A DNA stretch of 64,000 nucleotides from Albimonas donghaensis (GTDB lineage Bacteria; Pseudomonadota; Alphaproteobacteria; Rhodobacterales; Rhodobacteraceae): positions 186,001-250,000 of the forward strand of contig NZ_FNMZ01000005.1 of NCBI RefSeq assembly GCF_900106695.1, in the 5' to 3' direction. Within the stretch, counting starts at the first letter, position 1. Each line of letters starts with the position of its first letter. The translations under genes were made by a program, and so were the position numbers. This document shows, in pieces, positions 8,110-16,068 of this stretch. The notes beneath the pieces are model-generated. The model had not been told where the DNA came from and ran no database searches. It worked only from the letters and a program-made list of their open reading frames with translations.

Positions 8110-9377
8110 TCGGGCGCCTTCAGGTGCTTGCGGACGCTCTCCGGCCCCAGCGGGTGATCCGCATGGGGATAGGGCGCGTGGTGATGGTCGTCCCCATGCC
8201 CATGCCCATGCCCGTGCCCATGCCCGTGCCCATGCCCGTGCCCGTGAGCATGGTCATGCGGGTGGTCGTGGGAATGGCCATGATCGTGCGGGTGCGCATG
8301 ATCGTGAGCCCCCCCATGCGAATGCCCCCCCACACCCTCCAGCCGGCAGGCGCCGGTGCAGAACGTGTCGCACAGCCCGCAATCCTCCACATTCGAGCCG
8401 GGGGCCGAGGCGCCCTGCCCCTCCACATGGTGATGGTGGCTCTCCTGCGGGGCGCCGATCTCGGCCTCGAAGCCCAGCACCTGCGCGCGATACTTGCACA
8501 TCCCGCAATTCATCGCGGCGGGACCGTCGAGCAGTTCCGTGACCCGCTCGGCGAAGGTCTCGATCACCAGGTCGTGGTCGTTGAGATAGCCGGCCTTGGC
8601 GAACTGGATGTCGGGATGCGCCGCGGCCACCAGGTCGGCGAAACCGTAGATGCGGTCGATCAGGATGCCGGTGAACAGGAAATAGGGGAACACGACGATG
8701 CGCTTGTAGCCGAGCCGCGCGGCGTGTTCGAGCGCGGGTTCCACCAGCGGGAAGGTGACGCCGGAATAGCCGACCTCGCACCAGCCGAAGCCCATCCCCT
8801 CCCACAGCAGCCGCGCGATCTTGGAGACGTTGCCGTTGGCGTCCGGGTCCGAGGCGCCGCGACCGATGACCACGAGGCAGGTGTCGTGGCGCGCGACCGG
8901 GCCATGGGCGGCGTCGGCTTCGGCCACGGCGGTCTCGATGCGGGAGGCGGCGGCGCGGACCATGCGCGGGTCGACGCCGAGCTCGCGCCCGTAGTCCACC
9001 CGGATGCCGTGGCGGGCGGCGTAGGTGTTGAGCACGGTGGGAATGTCGTTCTTGGCATGCATGGCGGCGAAGAGCATGCCGGGGACGGCGAGGATGCGGT
9101 TGCAGCCGGCCTCGCGCAGGCGGTCGAGCCCGTCGCGGATCACCGGGTTGGCGAATTCGAGATAGCCGTAATCCACCGGCCATTCGGGAGGCAGCAGGGC
9201 CGGGAGTTTCCGGGCCAGCACCGCGAACTGGTCCACCGCGGCCTGGGAGCGGGAGCCGTGGCCGCAGATCATCACGCCGATCTTCTCGGCGGCGGGGGCC
9301 GCGGGATCGCGCAGCGCGGGCGCGGCGTCGGCGCCGGCGGCGCCCTCGCGGCGGGATTGCTGGGGGGTGTTGGTCAT
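8106..9377 (-). CDS. cbiX: Sirohydrochlorin cobaltochelatase CbiX, long form with Cys motifs and His-rich tail
   Basis: CbiX inserts cobalt into sirohydrochlorin at the entry to the early-cobalt B12 route. The 423-residue chain has the chelatase motif MICGHGSR (His40), a second histidine in AAMHAKND (His107), and the internal repeat with IGRGASDPDANGNVSKIAR. After the catalytic part come MNCGMC (residues 289-294), the MXCXXC iron-sulfur motif known from Bacillus-type long CbiX, then a further cysteine group C333, C336, C340, C344, and a tail from about residue 352 consisting mostly of His-Gly and His-Asp repeats, probably metal binding. The ATG at 9377 has a GGAAGG site upstream. It heads the minus-strand cob operon; no clear B12 riboswitch was found ahead of it. 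Confidence 0.92.
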   Translation of the reverse strand: MTNTPQQSRREGAAGADAAPALRDPAAPAAEKIGVMICGHGSRSQAAVDQFAVLARKLPALLPPEWPVDYGYLEFANPVIRDGLDRLREAGCNRILAVPGMLFAAMHAKNDIPTVLNTYAARHGIRVDYGRELGVDPRMVRAAASRIETAVAEADAAHGPVARHDTCLVVIGRGASDPDANGNVSKIARLLWEGMGFGWCEVGYSGVTFPLVEPALEHAARLGYKRIVVFPYFLFTGILIDRIYGFADLVAAAHPDIQFAKAGYLNDHDLVIETFAERVTELLDGPAAMNCGMCKYRAQVLGFEAEIGAPQESHHHHVEGQGASAPGSNVEDCGLCDTFCTGACRLEGVGGHSHGGAHDHAHPHDHGHSHDHPHDHAHGHGHGHGHGHGHGHGHGDDHHHAPYPHADHPLGPESVRKHLKAPE

Positions 9378-9732
9378 CACGCGTCCTTCCCGCCTGGCTC
9401 GGACGACGCGCGCGGACCCGACGGGCGCGGGCCCTTGGCCGGGCTCGACGCTCCCTCGACGACGGAGCCTCGCGCCCCCGGGATGGGTCGGCGGTCGGAT
9501 CCTTCCGGTCAGCCTCGCGGCGTCGTCAGTGGGGGCGAGGGGTAGCAGGGGCGAACGGGCCGGGCAAGGCGGGAGGCGACGGGTCGCGGGCGGGAGACGC
9601 CCGGGCCGGGGATCGGGCGGGGCGGCTCCGCGCGGGCCGGGAGCGGCGCGTCGACCCGGACGAGAGCGGCGCCGGCGCGCCCGCGCCGCGCGGCGCCCGC
9701 GAGAAGGCGGCGCCGGCCCCAGGCCGCAAGGC

Positions 9733-9882
9733 CGCGCCCGGTCCATCCGCGCCCGGTCCATCCGCGCCCGGTCCATCCGCGCCCGGTCCATCCGCGCCCG
9801 GTCCATCCGCGCCCGGTCCATCCGCGCCCGGTCCATCCGCGCCCGGTCCATCCGCGCCCGGTCCATCCGCGCCCGGTCCATC
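9733..9882. repeat. Perfect 15-bp tandem repeat, 10 copies
   Basis: Ten identical copies of CGCGCCCGGTCCATC occupy exactly 150 bases, followed by a partial eleventh unit. They lie upstream of cbiX in the divergent promoter region. Identity of all copies suggests recent expansion, so copy number probably varies between strains. The unit length is a multiple of three, which keeps spurious reading frames open on both strands. Confidence 0.95.
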
Positions 9883-9898
9883 CGCGCCACGCTGGCGC

Positions 9899-9945
9899 GC
9901 GGCGCGGGCGCCCGGGGGCCACCGGCGCGCGGGTGATCGCGCCGC
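9899..9945 (+). repeat. Palindromic intergenic element, copy C
   Basis: Arms GCGGCGCG (9899-9906) and CGCGCCGC (9938-9945), 47 bases in total, interior GGCGCCCGGG then ACCGGCGCGCGGGTGAT, followed by TCCCG. It directly abuts the 15-bp tandem array. Confidence 0.75.
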
Positions 9946-9973
9946 TCCCGACCCCGGAATTCCGCGGGTCCGG

Positions 9974-10002
9974 TTGACAGCGGCGCGCGCGCCCCGACAT
10001 CA
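9974..10002 (+). promoter_or_regulatory. Candidate selO promoter
   Basis: A perfect TTGACA -35 hexamer at 9974-9979 stands 17 bases before the weak -10 candidate ACATCA (9997-10002). selO begins 48 bases further on, with a GAGGAG ribosome site at about 10039. Confidence 0.35.
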
Positions 10003-10050
10003 GAGGGGAACCCCCCGCGCCCCCGCCGGCGCGATCCCGAGGAGATTCCG

Positions 10051-11619
10051 ATGGCCCCCGCCTCCGACCTCGCCCCCACCGAAGCCCGCGCCGTCGCCCC
10101 GGCCGGCGACGCCGAGACCGCGCCGCTCGCCGCGCAGGCCGCCGACATCCGCTTCGACAATGTCTACGCCCGCCTGCCCGAGGCGTTTCACGCCCGCGTC
10201 GCCCCGGCGCGCTTCCCGGCCCCGGCGATCGCCGCGCTGAACCCCGCGCTGGCCGAGACGCTGGGGATCTCACCCGACTTCCTCGCCTCGCCCGAGGGGG
10301 TCGCCTTTCTCGCCGGTCAGGACCTGCCCGACGCGGCCGACCCGCTCGCCATGGCCTATGCCGGCCACCAGTTCGGCGGCTGGGTCCCGCAGCTCGGCGA
10401 CGGGCGGGCGGTGCTGCTGGGCGAGGTCGTGGGGCGCGACGGGATCCGGCGCGACCTGCAGATCAAGGGCGCCGGGCGCACGCCGTTCTCCCGCGGGGGG
10501 GACGGGCGGGCGGCGCTGGGGCCGGTGCTGCGCGAATATCTCGTGTCCGAGGCCATGCATGCCCTTGGCGTCCCCACCACCCGCGCGCTGGCCGCGCTGG
10601 TGACCGGCGAGACCGTGGCCCGCGAGACCGAGCTGCCCGGCGCCGCCCTCCTGCGCGTCGCGCGCGGCCATGTCCGGGTCGGGACCTTCCAGTTCTTCTA
10701 TGCGCGCGAGAATCTCGACGCGCTGCGCCGGCTGACCGACCTGGTGATCGCCCGCAACCACCCCGAGGCGGCGGAGGCGGAGCGCCCGGCGCTGGCGCTC
10801 CTCCAGGCCGTCGTCGCGGGACAGGCGGCGCTGATCGCGCGGTGGACGAGCCTCGGCTTCATCCATGGCGTGATGAACACCGACAACATGTCGGCGGCCT
10901 GCGAGACCATCGACTACGGCCCCTGCGCCTTCATGGAGGCCTATCATCCGAACACGGTCTATTCCTCGATCGACCAGTTCGGGCGCTACGCCTATGCGAA
11001 CCAGCCGCGGATCGCGCAGTGGAACCTGGCGCAGCTGGCGCAATGCCTGCTGCCGCTGATCGATGCGGACCAGGAGGCGGCGCTGCCCGACGCCCAGGCC
11101 GCCGTGGACGCCTTCGCCGAGACCTACGAGGCCGAGCGCCTGGCCCGCTTCCGCGACAAGCTGGGGCTGGAGGAGGCCCGCCCCGAGGACGCCGCCCTGG
11201 TCGAGGACCTGCTGGAGGCGATGGCAGAGGGCGAGGCGGATTTCACCCTGACCTTCCGCGGTCTCTGCGCCCTGCCCGATGCGGGCGGACCGGAGACCGA
11301 CGCGGCCGTGCGCGCTCTCTTCAAGCGCCCCGAGCCCTTCGACGCCTGGGCTCGCGCCTGGCGGTCGCGGCTCGCCGCCGAACCCCGGCCCGAGGCCGAG
11401 CGGCAGGCGGCCCAGCGCGCGGCCAACCCGGCCTTCATCCCGCGCAACCACCGGGTGGAGGAGGCGATCGCGGCCGCCGCGACCTCCGGCGACCTCGCCC
11501 CGTTCGCGCGGCTGCTGACCGCCATCACCCGGCCTTTCGAGGACCAGCCCGAGCGCGCCGACCTGATGGCCCCCGCCCGGCCGGAGGAAGCCGTGACCCG
11601 CACCTTCTGCGGCACCTGA
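10051..11619 (+). CDS. selO: Protein adenylyltransferase SelO (YdiU/UPF0061 family)
   Basis: SelO is a pseudokinase-fold enzyme that transfers AMP to protein hydroxyl groups and is linked to redox stress. The 522-residue sequence shows [19 protein letters not shown] near residue 103, the nucleotide-binding lysine context [18 protein letters not shown] (Lys139), [10 protein letters not shown] (about 272-281) and [13 protein letters not shown]. The C-terminus ends Phe-Cys-Gly-Thr, with cysteine at the third-last position, where some eukaryotic SelO proteins have selenocysteine. Length is normal. The ATG at 10051 has GAGGAG eight bases upstream. It is monocistronic and divergent from cbiX; no functional link to B12 is implied by position alone. 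Confidence 0.95.
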   Translation: MAPASDLAPTEARAVAPAGDAETAPLAAQAADIRFDNVYARLPEAFHARVAPARFPAPAIAALNPALAETLGISPDFLASPEGVAFLAGQDLPDAADPLAMAYAGHQFGGWVPQLGDGRAVLLGEVVGRDGIRRDLQIKGAGRTPFSRGGDGRAALGPVLREYLVSEAMHALGVPTTRALAALVTGETVARETELPGAALLRVARGHVRVGTFQFFYARENLDALRRLTDLVIARNHPEAAEAERPALALLQAVVAGQAALIARWTSLGFIHGVMNTDNMSAACETIDYGPCAFMEAYHPNTVYSSIDQFGRYAYANQPRIAQWNLAQLAQCLLPLIDADQEAALPDAQAAVDAFAETYEAERLARFRDKLGLEEARPEDAALVEDLLEAMAEGEADFTLTFRGLCALPDAGGPETDAAVRALFKRPEPFDAWARAWRSRLAAEPRPEAERQAAQRAANPAFIPRNHRVEEAIAAAATSGDLAPFARLLTAITRPFEDQPERADLMAPARPEEAVTRTFCGT

Positions 11620-11637
11620 ACCTTCCGCGTCGCGCAG

Positions 11638-11684
11638 GCGCCGCGTCCCGGACCCGCCAGGCCGCGCCGGCGCGCTCGCGGCGC
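11638..11684 (-). repeat. Palindromic intergenic element, copy D (inverted)
   Basis: Arms GCGCCGCG (11638-11645) and CGCGGCGC (11677-11684), 47 bases. Read on the minus strand its interior AGCGCGCCGGCGCGGCC matches the copy at 60277 (AGCGCTCCGGCGCAGCC). It begins 19 bases after the selO stop and may also act as a transcript-end hairpin. Confidence 0.7.
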
Positions 11685-11809
11685 GCTGAACCGGGGGCGC
11701 GTGCGTCGGGGCGCGCCGGCTGCGAGCACGGGTGAACAAAGGAGCGCCGACGGAATGACCGGGCGGAGAGAGGGGCGTCAGGGCGGGGCGACGCGTCGCG
11801 CGCCAGCGC

Positions 11810-11850
11810 GGGCGCGAGGGCCGGCCGGACGCCCGGCCTTCCTCGCGCCC
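11810..11850 (-). terminator. Strong hairpin after the small secreted-protein gene
   Basis: GGGCGCGAGG (11810-11819) pairs with CCTCGCGCCC (11841-11850), with further pairing of CCGG-rich bases inside. It lies just downstream of the minus-strand gene ending at 11873. It lacks a T-tail. Confidence 0.5.
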
Positions 11851-11872
11851 CGGCCCACCCCGCCCCCGCCGC

Positions 11873-12418
11873 CTATTGCGGGATCGGCCCGGCGGTCAGG
11901 AACCGGCCGTTGCGCCAGATCGCGGCCTCGTAGCAGACTTCCGGCGTGGCGGCGCCGCAGATGTCGCCCTCGCGCATCATCATCAGCACCCTGTCGGGCC
12001 CCCACTCCACCAGCCGCCAGTCCAGCGCCCGCCAGGTGGTGGTCGCGACCCCCTCATGCACCTGCAACGGGCAGGCGTCGGTGGCGCAATAGAGCTGATG
12101 GACGGTCGAGCAGGAGAAGAAGCGGAAATCCACGATCATCTCCGGTTCGCGGTCCCCGGTCAGGTCGATCTCGGTGACCGCCCCCGGCGCGAGCGAGAAC
12201 ACGCCGTCATAGCGCGCGCATTCCGCGGCGGCGATCTTCTGCTGCCGGGCCAGCTTCTCGGGGCCGGTCAGCGGCTCGGCCGGCGCCGCCGGGTCGGAGG
12301 CCTGGGCGAGGGCGGGCGCCGCCGCCAGGCACAAGACGAGCGCCCCCGCCAGGCCGCGCCCCCCGCCGGCGGAAACCGGCCGCCGGCGCCCTGATCGCCG
12401 ATCTCGCGCGTCGCGCAT
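11873..12418 (-). CDS. Small secreted protein of unknown function
   Basis: I do not recognise the family. The 181-residue product has an Arg-rich start, a hydrophobic stretch (LAGALVLCLAAAPALA) and an AQA-type signal peptidase site near residue 40, so it is probably periplasmic. The mature part contains five cysteines (ECARYDG, FSCSTVHQLYCATDACPLQ, DICG, EVCYEA), suggesting disulfides. The segment VTEIDLTGDREPEMIVDF resembles a single FG-GAP-like or calcium-binding beta motif, but this is weak. The ATG at 12418 is preceded by GGAGG. It lies downstream of the CoA hydrolase gene with a 47-base gap and may be co-transcribed with it. Confidence 0.75.
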   Translation of the reverse strand: MRDARDRRSGRRRPVSAGGGRGLAGALVLCLAAAPALAQASDPAAPAEPLTGPEKLARQQKIAAAECARYDGVFSLAPGAVTEIDLTGDREPEMIVDFRFFSCSTVHQLYCATDACPLQVHEGVATTTWRALDWRLVEWGPDRVLMMMREGDICGAATPEVCYEAAIWRNGRFLTAGPIPQ

Positions 12419-12465
12419 CGCTCCATCCTCCCGCTCCGGCCTCCCGCTCCGGCCGGCGCCGGGGC

Positions 12466-13728
12466 TCACATGGCCCGGCGCATCGCGTCCCAGTCATTGG
12501 CCAGCCCGTCGCGGAACTCGGGCGCGGCGATGGCGATCAGCGCCTCCGCCGTCGCGTCGATCCCCAGCCAGCGCAGATCCGCGACGCCGTATTCGGTGAC
12601 CACGATATCCCGGTCCCCGCGCGGCAGCGAGACCACGCCCGACGGCTCCAGCCGCGGCACGATCCGGCTCTCGGTCCCGCGCCTTGCGGTGGCGGGCAGC
12701 GCGATCACCGCGCGCCCCCCGTCCGAGGCCCGCGCCCCGCGCTGGAAATCCGCCGAACCGCCATGGCCCGAGATCTGCCGTCCGCCCAGCATCTCCGAGG
12801 TGGTCTGGCCCATCAGGTCCACGGTCAGCCCGGAATTGATCGACACGAAGCGGGGGATGGCGGCGATGGTGGGGTGGTGATGGGTGACGCGCACCGCCTC
12901 CCACCGGATCCGCGGATCATGGGCGACGCGGGAATAGAGGTCCTCGGACCCGATGATGGTGCCGGTGGTGATCCCGCGGGAGAAGACGTCCTCCTCCAGC
13001 CGGTCCTTGAAGGGCTCGATGATCAGGCCGGCGTGATAGCCGAGGTCCCGGTGGCCCTCCAGCGCTTCCATCACCGCCGCCGCGGCCTTGCCGATGCCGA
13101 CCTGCACCGTGTCGCCCGGCCCGATCATGCCGGCGATGGTGGCGGCGACCTTTTTCAGGTCGTCGGGCAGGCGGCCGGCGTCGTAGGTGGGCAGCGGGGT
13201 CGCGGCCTCGGTCAGCATGGCGAAGCGCGAGACGGGGATGCGCGGCGCGCCCGGGGGGACCGGCATGGCGGGATTGATTTCCCCCACCACGGTCTTCGCG
13301 CCGTCCAGCATGGCCTGGTCGAAATCGCAGGCGATGCCGGCGGTGACGAAGCCGTCCTGCGGCGGCGAGACCTGCATGATCGCCCCGGTCAGCCCCGCGG
13401 GGCCCGACAGCCAGCGGTCCAGGTGCCAGTAGTTGAGGGACAGGAACTCGACCCGCTTCGCCTCGAACCCGGCGCGCAGGGCGGGGTTGACGAAGACCAC
13501 GGAGGCGGAGGCGTCGGGCACGCCCTCGGACGGGTCGAAGTCGTTGACGCCGGGCAGCCAGGCCCCGGTGAAGCGCAGGCCGCGGCCAAGCTCGGGGTCC
13601 GCGGCGAGGGCCGCGAGGGCGCCGCGGGGCTCTCCGCCCGCGCCGGCGAGGCAGACCCGGTCTCCGGGGCCGAACAGCGACCAGGCGTCGGCGGGCGGGC
13701 GGGCCGAGACGGCGGGGGCGGTGGGCAT
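12466..13728 (-). CDS. Acetyl-CoA hydrolase/transferase family protein
   Basis: This 420-residue protein belongs to the family of acetyl-CoA hydrolases, succinyl-CoA:acetate CoA-transferases and 4-hydroxybutyrate CoA-transferases, which use an active-site glutamate to move CoA between acids. Family features are the glycine-rich VQVGIGKAAAAVMEAL segment, SINSGLTVDLMGQTTSE, ISGHGGSADFQRGA, and the C-terminal VTEYGVADLRWLG motif. The substrate cannot be told from sequence. The ATG at 13728 has GAGGAG eight bases upstream. The 648-base gap on its upstream side separates it from the divergent HisD-family gene. Confidence 0.88.
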   Translation of the reverse strand: MPTAPAVSARPPADAWSLFGPGDRVCLAGAGGEPRGALAALAADPELGRGLRFTGAWLPGVNDFDPSEGVPDASASVVFVNPALRAGFEAKRVEFLSLNYWHLDRWLSGPAGLTGAIMQVSPPQDGFVTAGIACDFDQAMLDGAKTVVGEINPAMPVPPGAPRIPVSRFAMLTEAATPLPTYDAGRLPDDLKKVAATIAGMIGPGDTVQVGIGKAAAAVMEALEGHRDLGYHAGLIIEPFKDRLEEDVFSRGITTGTIIGSEDLYSRVAHDPRIRWEAVRVTHHHPTIAAIPRFVSINSGLTVDLMGQTTSEMLGGRQISGHGGSADFQRGARASDGGRAVIALPATARRGTESRIVPRLEPSGVVSLPRGDRDIVVTEYGVADLRWLGIDATAEALIAIAAPEFRDGLANDWDAMRRAM

Positions 13729-13800
13729 CGGCGGGGCTCCTCGGGTCGGCTTCTGGGTTGGCGCGGACGCTAGGCGATGCGGGGCGCTTTGGCGAGATGC

Positions 13801-13842
13801 GGGGCGGGGAAGACGGGGCGGGGAAACCGGGGCGGGGAAACC
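13801..13842. repeat. 14-bp tandem repeat, 3 copies
   Basis: The unit GGGGCGGGGAAACC occurs twice perfectly and once as GGGGCGGGGAAGAC, directly adjoining, in the gap between the CoA hydrolase and HisD-family genes. Confidence 0.85.
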
Positions 13843-14151
13843 GGGACGAGGCGGGGCGAGGCGGAGGACGAGGGAAGGGCGCGGGATGGGGCCCCCGCGC
13901 CCGCTTCCCCGGCCCCCCGCACCCGCTTCCCCGGCCCTCGGCCCGCGCCGCCCCGCCCCGCCCCGCCGAGGGCGCCAGCCGGGCGGCCCCGCCGAGCACA
14001 AGCAGCGCCGCGCATCGCCGCCCTGCCGCGCGTCGCCCCCGCGCGCGGCGATGCCCCGGGCTCGCGCGCCTCCGCCTCCCCTTCCTCGGCCTCGGTCCCT
14101 TCCCGACCGTCGCCGCTCTCGCCCCTCCGCCACGCTCGCCGTCCTCGCCAC

Positions 14152-14199
14152 GCGCCGCGGGCGCTCCGGCGCAACCGGGCGCGCGGGTCGACGCGGCGC
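14152..14199 (+). repeat. Palindromic intergenic element, copy E
   Basis: Arms GCGCCGCG (14152-14159) and CGCGGCGC (14192-14199), 48 bases. The interior GGCGCTCCGGCGCAACC and GGGCGCGCGGGTCGA closely matches other copies, while the arm sequence differs from copies A-C in a compensated way. Confidence 0.75.
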
Positions 14200-14279
14200 C
14201 CCCCTCTCCGCTCTCCCCGTCACCACCCCGTCCCCGCTCTCCCCATCCCCGCTCTTCCCGTCTCCGCTCGCCCTGCCGC

Positions 14280-14308
14280 TTGACCCCGCGCCCCCGGCCC
14301 GCGAAACC
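14280..14308 (+). promoter_or_regulatory. Candidate promoter of the HisD-family gene
   Basis: TTGACC (14280-14285) is followed after 17 bases by GAAACC (14303-14308); the start codon is 69 bases downstream. The same arrangement TTGAC-N17-GAA occurs before hmuS and the LysR gene. The -10 match to the standard consensus is poor. Confidence 0.3.
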
Positions 14309-14376
14309 CGATGGCAAGACGCGCGCCCCGCGCGCCAGCAGCCCCGCGCCCCGCGCGCGCCAGCAGGGAGAACCAC

Positions 14377-15663
14377 ATGGCCAGATGGCTCAAGCAGGCC
14401 CGCTCCGCCGAGGCCCGCGCCGAGGACGCCTCGAAGGTCCGCGCCACGGTCGAGGCCGCGCTCGCCGACATCTCCGCCCGCGGCGACGCCGCGGTGCGCG
14501 AGATGTCCGGGAAATTCGACGGCTGGACCCCCGAGTCCTTCCGCCTGTCGGACGCCGAGATCCAGGCCTGCATCGACCGGCTCTCCCCCCGGGACGTGGA
14601 GGACATCCGCTACGCCCAGGCCCAGGTCCGCGCCTTCGCCCAGGCCCAGCGCGACGCCCTGCAAGACGTGGAGGTGGAGATCCAGCCCGGCGTGATCCTC
14701 GGCCACCGCAACATCCCGGTGAACGCGGTCGGCTGCTACGTGCCCGGCGGCAAATATCCCATGGTCGCCTCGGCCCACATGTCGGTGGTCACCGCCAAGG
14801 TGGCGGGCGTGCCCCGCATCGTGACCTGCGCGCCGCCCTACAAGGGCAGGCCGGCCGACGCCATCGTCGCCGCCCAGGCGCTGGCCGGCGCGGACGAGAT
14901 CCACGTGCTCGGCGGCATCCAGGCCGTGGGCGCCATGGCGCTGGGGACCGAGACCATCGCCCCCACGGACATGCTGGTGGGCCCCGGCAACGCCTTCGTG
15001 GCCGAGGCCAAGCGCCAGCTTTACGGCCGCGTGGGCATCGACCTGTTCGCCGGCCCGACCGAGACCCTGATCCTCGCCGACGAGACCGTGGACGGAGAGC
15101 TCTGCGCCGCCGACCTGCTGGGCCAGGCGGAGCACGGCCCGACCTCGCCCGCCGTGCTGGTCACGACTTCGGAGAAGCTGGCCCGCGAGACCATGGCCGA
15201 GGTCGAGCGCCAGCTCGCCGTCCTGCCCACCGGCGAGACCGCCGGCGCCGCCTGGCGCGACTACGGCGAGGTGATCGTGGTCGAGGACCTGGCGGAGATG
15301 GCGCAGGTCGCCGACGCCATCGCCTCGGAGCATGTGCAGGTGATGACCTCGGATGACGATTATTTCCTGCGGACCATGACCAATTACGGCGCCCTGTTCC
15401 TCGGGCCGCGGACCAACGTGGCTTATGGCGACAAGGTCATCGGCACCAACCACACGCTGCCCACCCTGAAGGCGGCGCGCTACACGGGCGGGCTGTGGGT
15501 CGGAAAATTCCTCAAGACCTGCACCTGGCAAAAGGTGCTGACCGACGAGGCCTCGGCCCGGGTCGGCGAGGTCTGCTCGCGCCTCTGCGCGCTGGAAGGC
15601 TTCGCGGGGCACAAGGAGCAGGCCGATATCCGCGTGCGCCGCTATGGCGGGCGCAACGGCTGA
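14377..15663 (+). CDS. hisD: Histidinol dehydrogenase family protein (HpsN-like branch)
   Basis: HisD oxidises histidinol to histidine with NAD and zinc. The 428-residue protein keeps the family's catalytic features: GQAEHG (zinc ligands), ASEHVQVM (Glu-His pair), GDKVIGTNH (Asp), and a late His in [12 protein letters not shown]. However, segments such as [20 protein letters not shown] and [16 protein letters not shown] are closer, as I remember them, to sulfopropanediol dehydrogenase HpsN than to biosynthetic HisD, whose end reads like ARFSSPLSVLDF. No other his genes are nearby. I therefore keep the family call firm and the substrate open; the gene symbol follows family convention. The ATG at 14377 has GGGAG six bases upstream; the in-frame ATG at 14311 has no ribosome site. 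Confidence 0.85.
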   Translation: MARWLKQARSAEARAEDASKVRATVEAALADISARGDAAVREMSGKFDGWTPESFRLSDAEIQACIDRLSPRDVEDIRYAQAQVRAFAQAQRDALQDVEVEIQPGVILGHRNIPVNAVGCYVPGGKYPMVASAHMSVVTAKVAGVPRIVTCAPPYKGRPADAIVAAQALAGADEIHVLGGIQAVGAMALGTETIAPTDMLVGPGNAFVAEAKRQLYGRVGIDLFAGPTETLILADETVDGELCAADLLGQAEHGPTSPAVLVTTSEKLARETMAEVERQLAVLPTGETAGAAWRDYGEVIVVEDLAEMAQVADAIASEHVQVMTSDDDYFLRTMTNYGALFLGPRTNVAYGDKVIGTNHTLPTLKAARYTGGLWVGKFLKTCTWQKVLTDEASARVGEVCSRLCALEGFAGHKEQADIRVRRYGGRNG

Positions 15664-15691
15664 GCCGGACGGCCGGGCGGAAGCGGAGGGA

Positions 15692-15740
15692 GGCGGCGCC
15701 CCGACCCAGGCGCCGTCTTCGCCCGGGCGCCGGCGCCGCC
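15692..15740 (-). repeat. Palindromic intergenic element, copy F (inverted)
   Basis: Arms GGCGGCGCC (15692-15700) and GGCGCCGCC (15732-15740), 49 bases, with GGCGCCCGGGCG in the minus-strand interior. It carries a third arm variant of the family and lies 28 bases after the HisD-family stop codon. Confidence 0.6.
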
Positions 15741-15810
15741 GTCGGGCCGGGCGCGCGCGGAGCCGTGTCCTCCTCCGCCGGCCCGCCCGGGACCTCGCGG
15801 CCCGCGCCCC

Positions 15811-15863
15811 CCGGTTCAGCGCCCCGGTTCGGCGCCCCTGGTTCCGCGCCCCGGTTCAGCGCG
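15811..15863. repeat. 13-14 bp degenerate tandem repeat, about 4 copies
   Basis: The string CCGGTTCAGCGCC recurs with small changes (CCGGTTCGGCGCC, TGGTTCCGCGCC, CCGGTTCAGCG) up to the edge of a palindromic element, in the gap between the HisD-family gene and purU. Confidence 0.75.
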
Positions 15864-15907
15864 CCGCGGGCGCCCGGGGTTCCGCCCGCGCGGCCTCGAC
15901 GCGGCGC
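15861..15907 (+). repeat. Palindromic intergenic element, copy G
   Basis: Arms GCGCCGCG (15861-15868) and CGCGGCGC (15900-15907), 47 bases, interior beginning GGCGCCCGGGG. It is the second copy in the same 405-base gap; the remaining bases up to purU show nothing else recognisable. Confidence 0.75.
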
Positions 15908-16068
15908 CCGGCGCGCCTCCCGCCCGATCCGCCCTTGCGCAGGTCGCGAACCGGCGCGAAAACGCCGCGACCGGACGCGGGGCGGGTCACGCGACGTGAC
16001 CATGATCCGCCCCAGCGCCGACCCCAAGCGAGTCCCCCAGCGAGGCGCGCGCCGATGAGGAGCCTGAG

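Larger units (their letters stand above)
9378..10050. other. Divergent cbiX/selO intergenic region
   Basis: This 673-base gap separates cbiX from selO. It holds a perfect 15-bp tandem array, one palindromic element and a selO promoter candidate. Near the cbiX start the minus strand has a GAGCCAGG string resembling part of a B12 box, but the rest of a cobalamin riboswitch is not visible. Confidence 0.5.
13729..14376. other. Repeat-rich divergent intergenic region
   Basis: No gene is supported in these 648 bases. They contain a 14-bp tandem repeat, repeated CCGCTTCCCCGGCC-type strings near 13900-13940, a GCATCGCCGC/GCGGCGATGC inverted repeat around 14010-14055, one palindromic element and a hisD-side promoter candidate. 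Confidence 0.6.

Noticed and set aside
9378-9540. Possible cobalamin riboswitch before cbiX
   Set aside because: The minus strand has CACTGACG and GAGCCAGG strings that recall parts of the riboswitch, but the conserved AACTG core, the GGGAA segment and the complete B12 box are not present in order.
8106-10160. A 684-residue reading frame extending CbiX upstream through RMDRA pentapeptide repeats
   Set aside because: The pentapeptides are only a translation of the 15-bp DNA array, whose length keeps the frame open. The ATG at 9377 has a good ribosome site and fits the CbiX family start.
12466-15612. Very long minus-strand open frame of over 1000 codons across the HisD-family gene
   Set aside because: It is a GC-driven frame opposite the HisD-family gene; only its downstream part, from 13728, matches a protein family.
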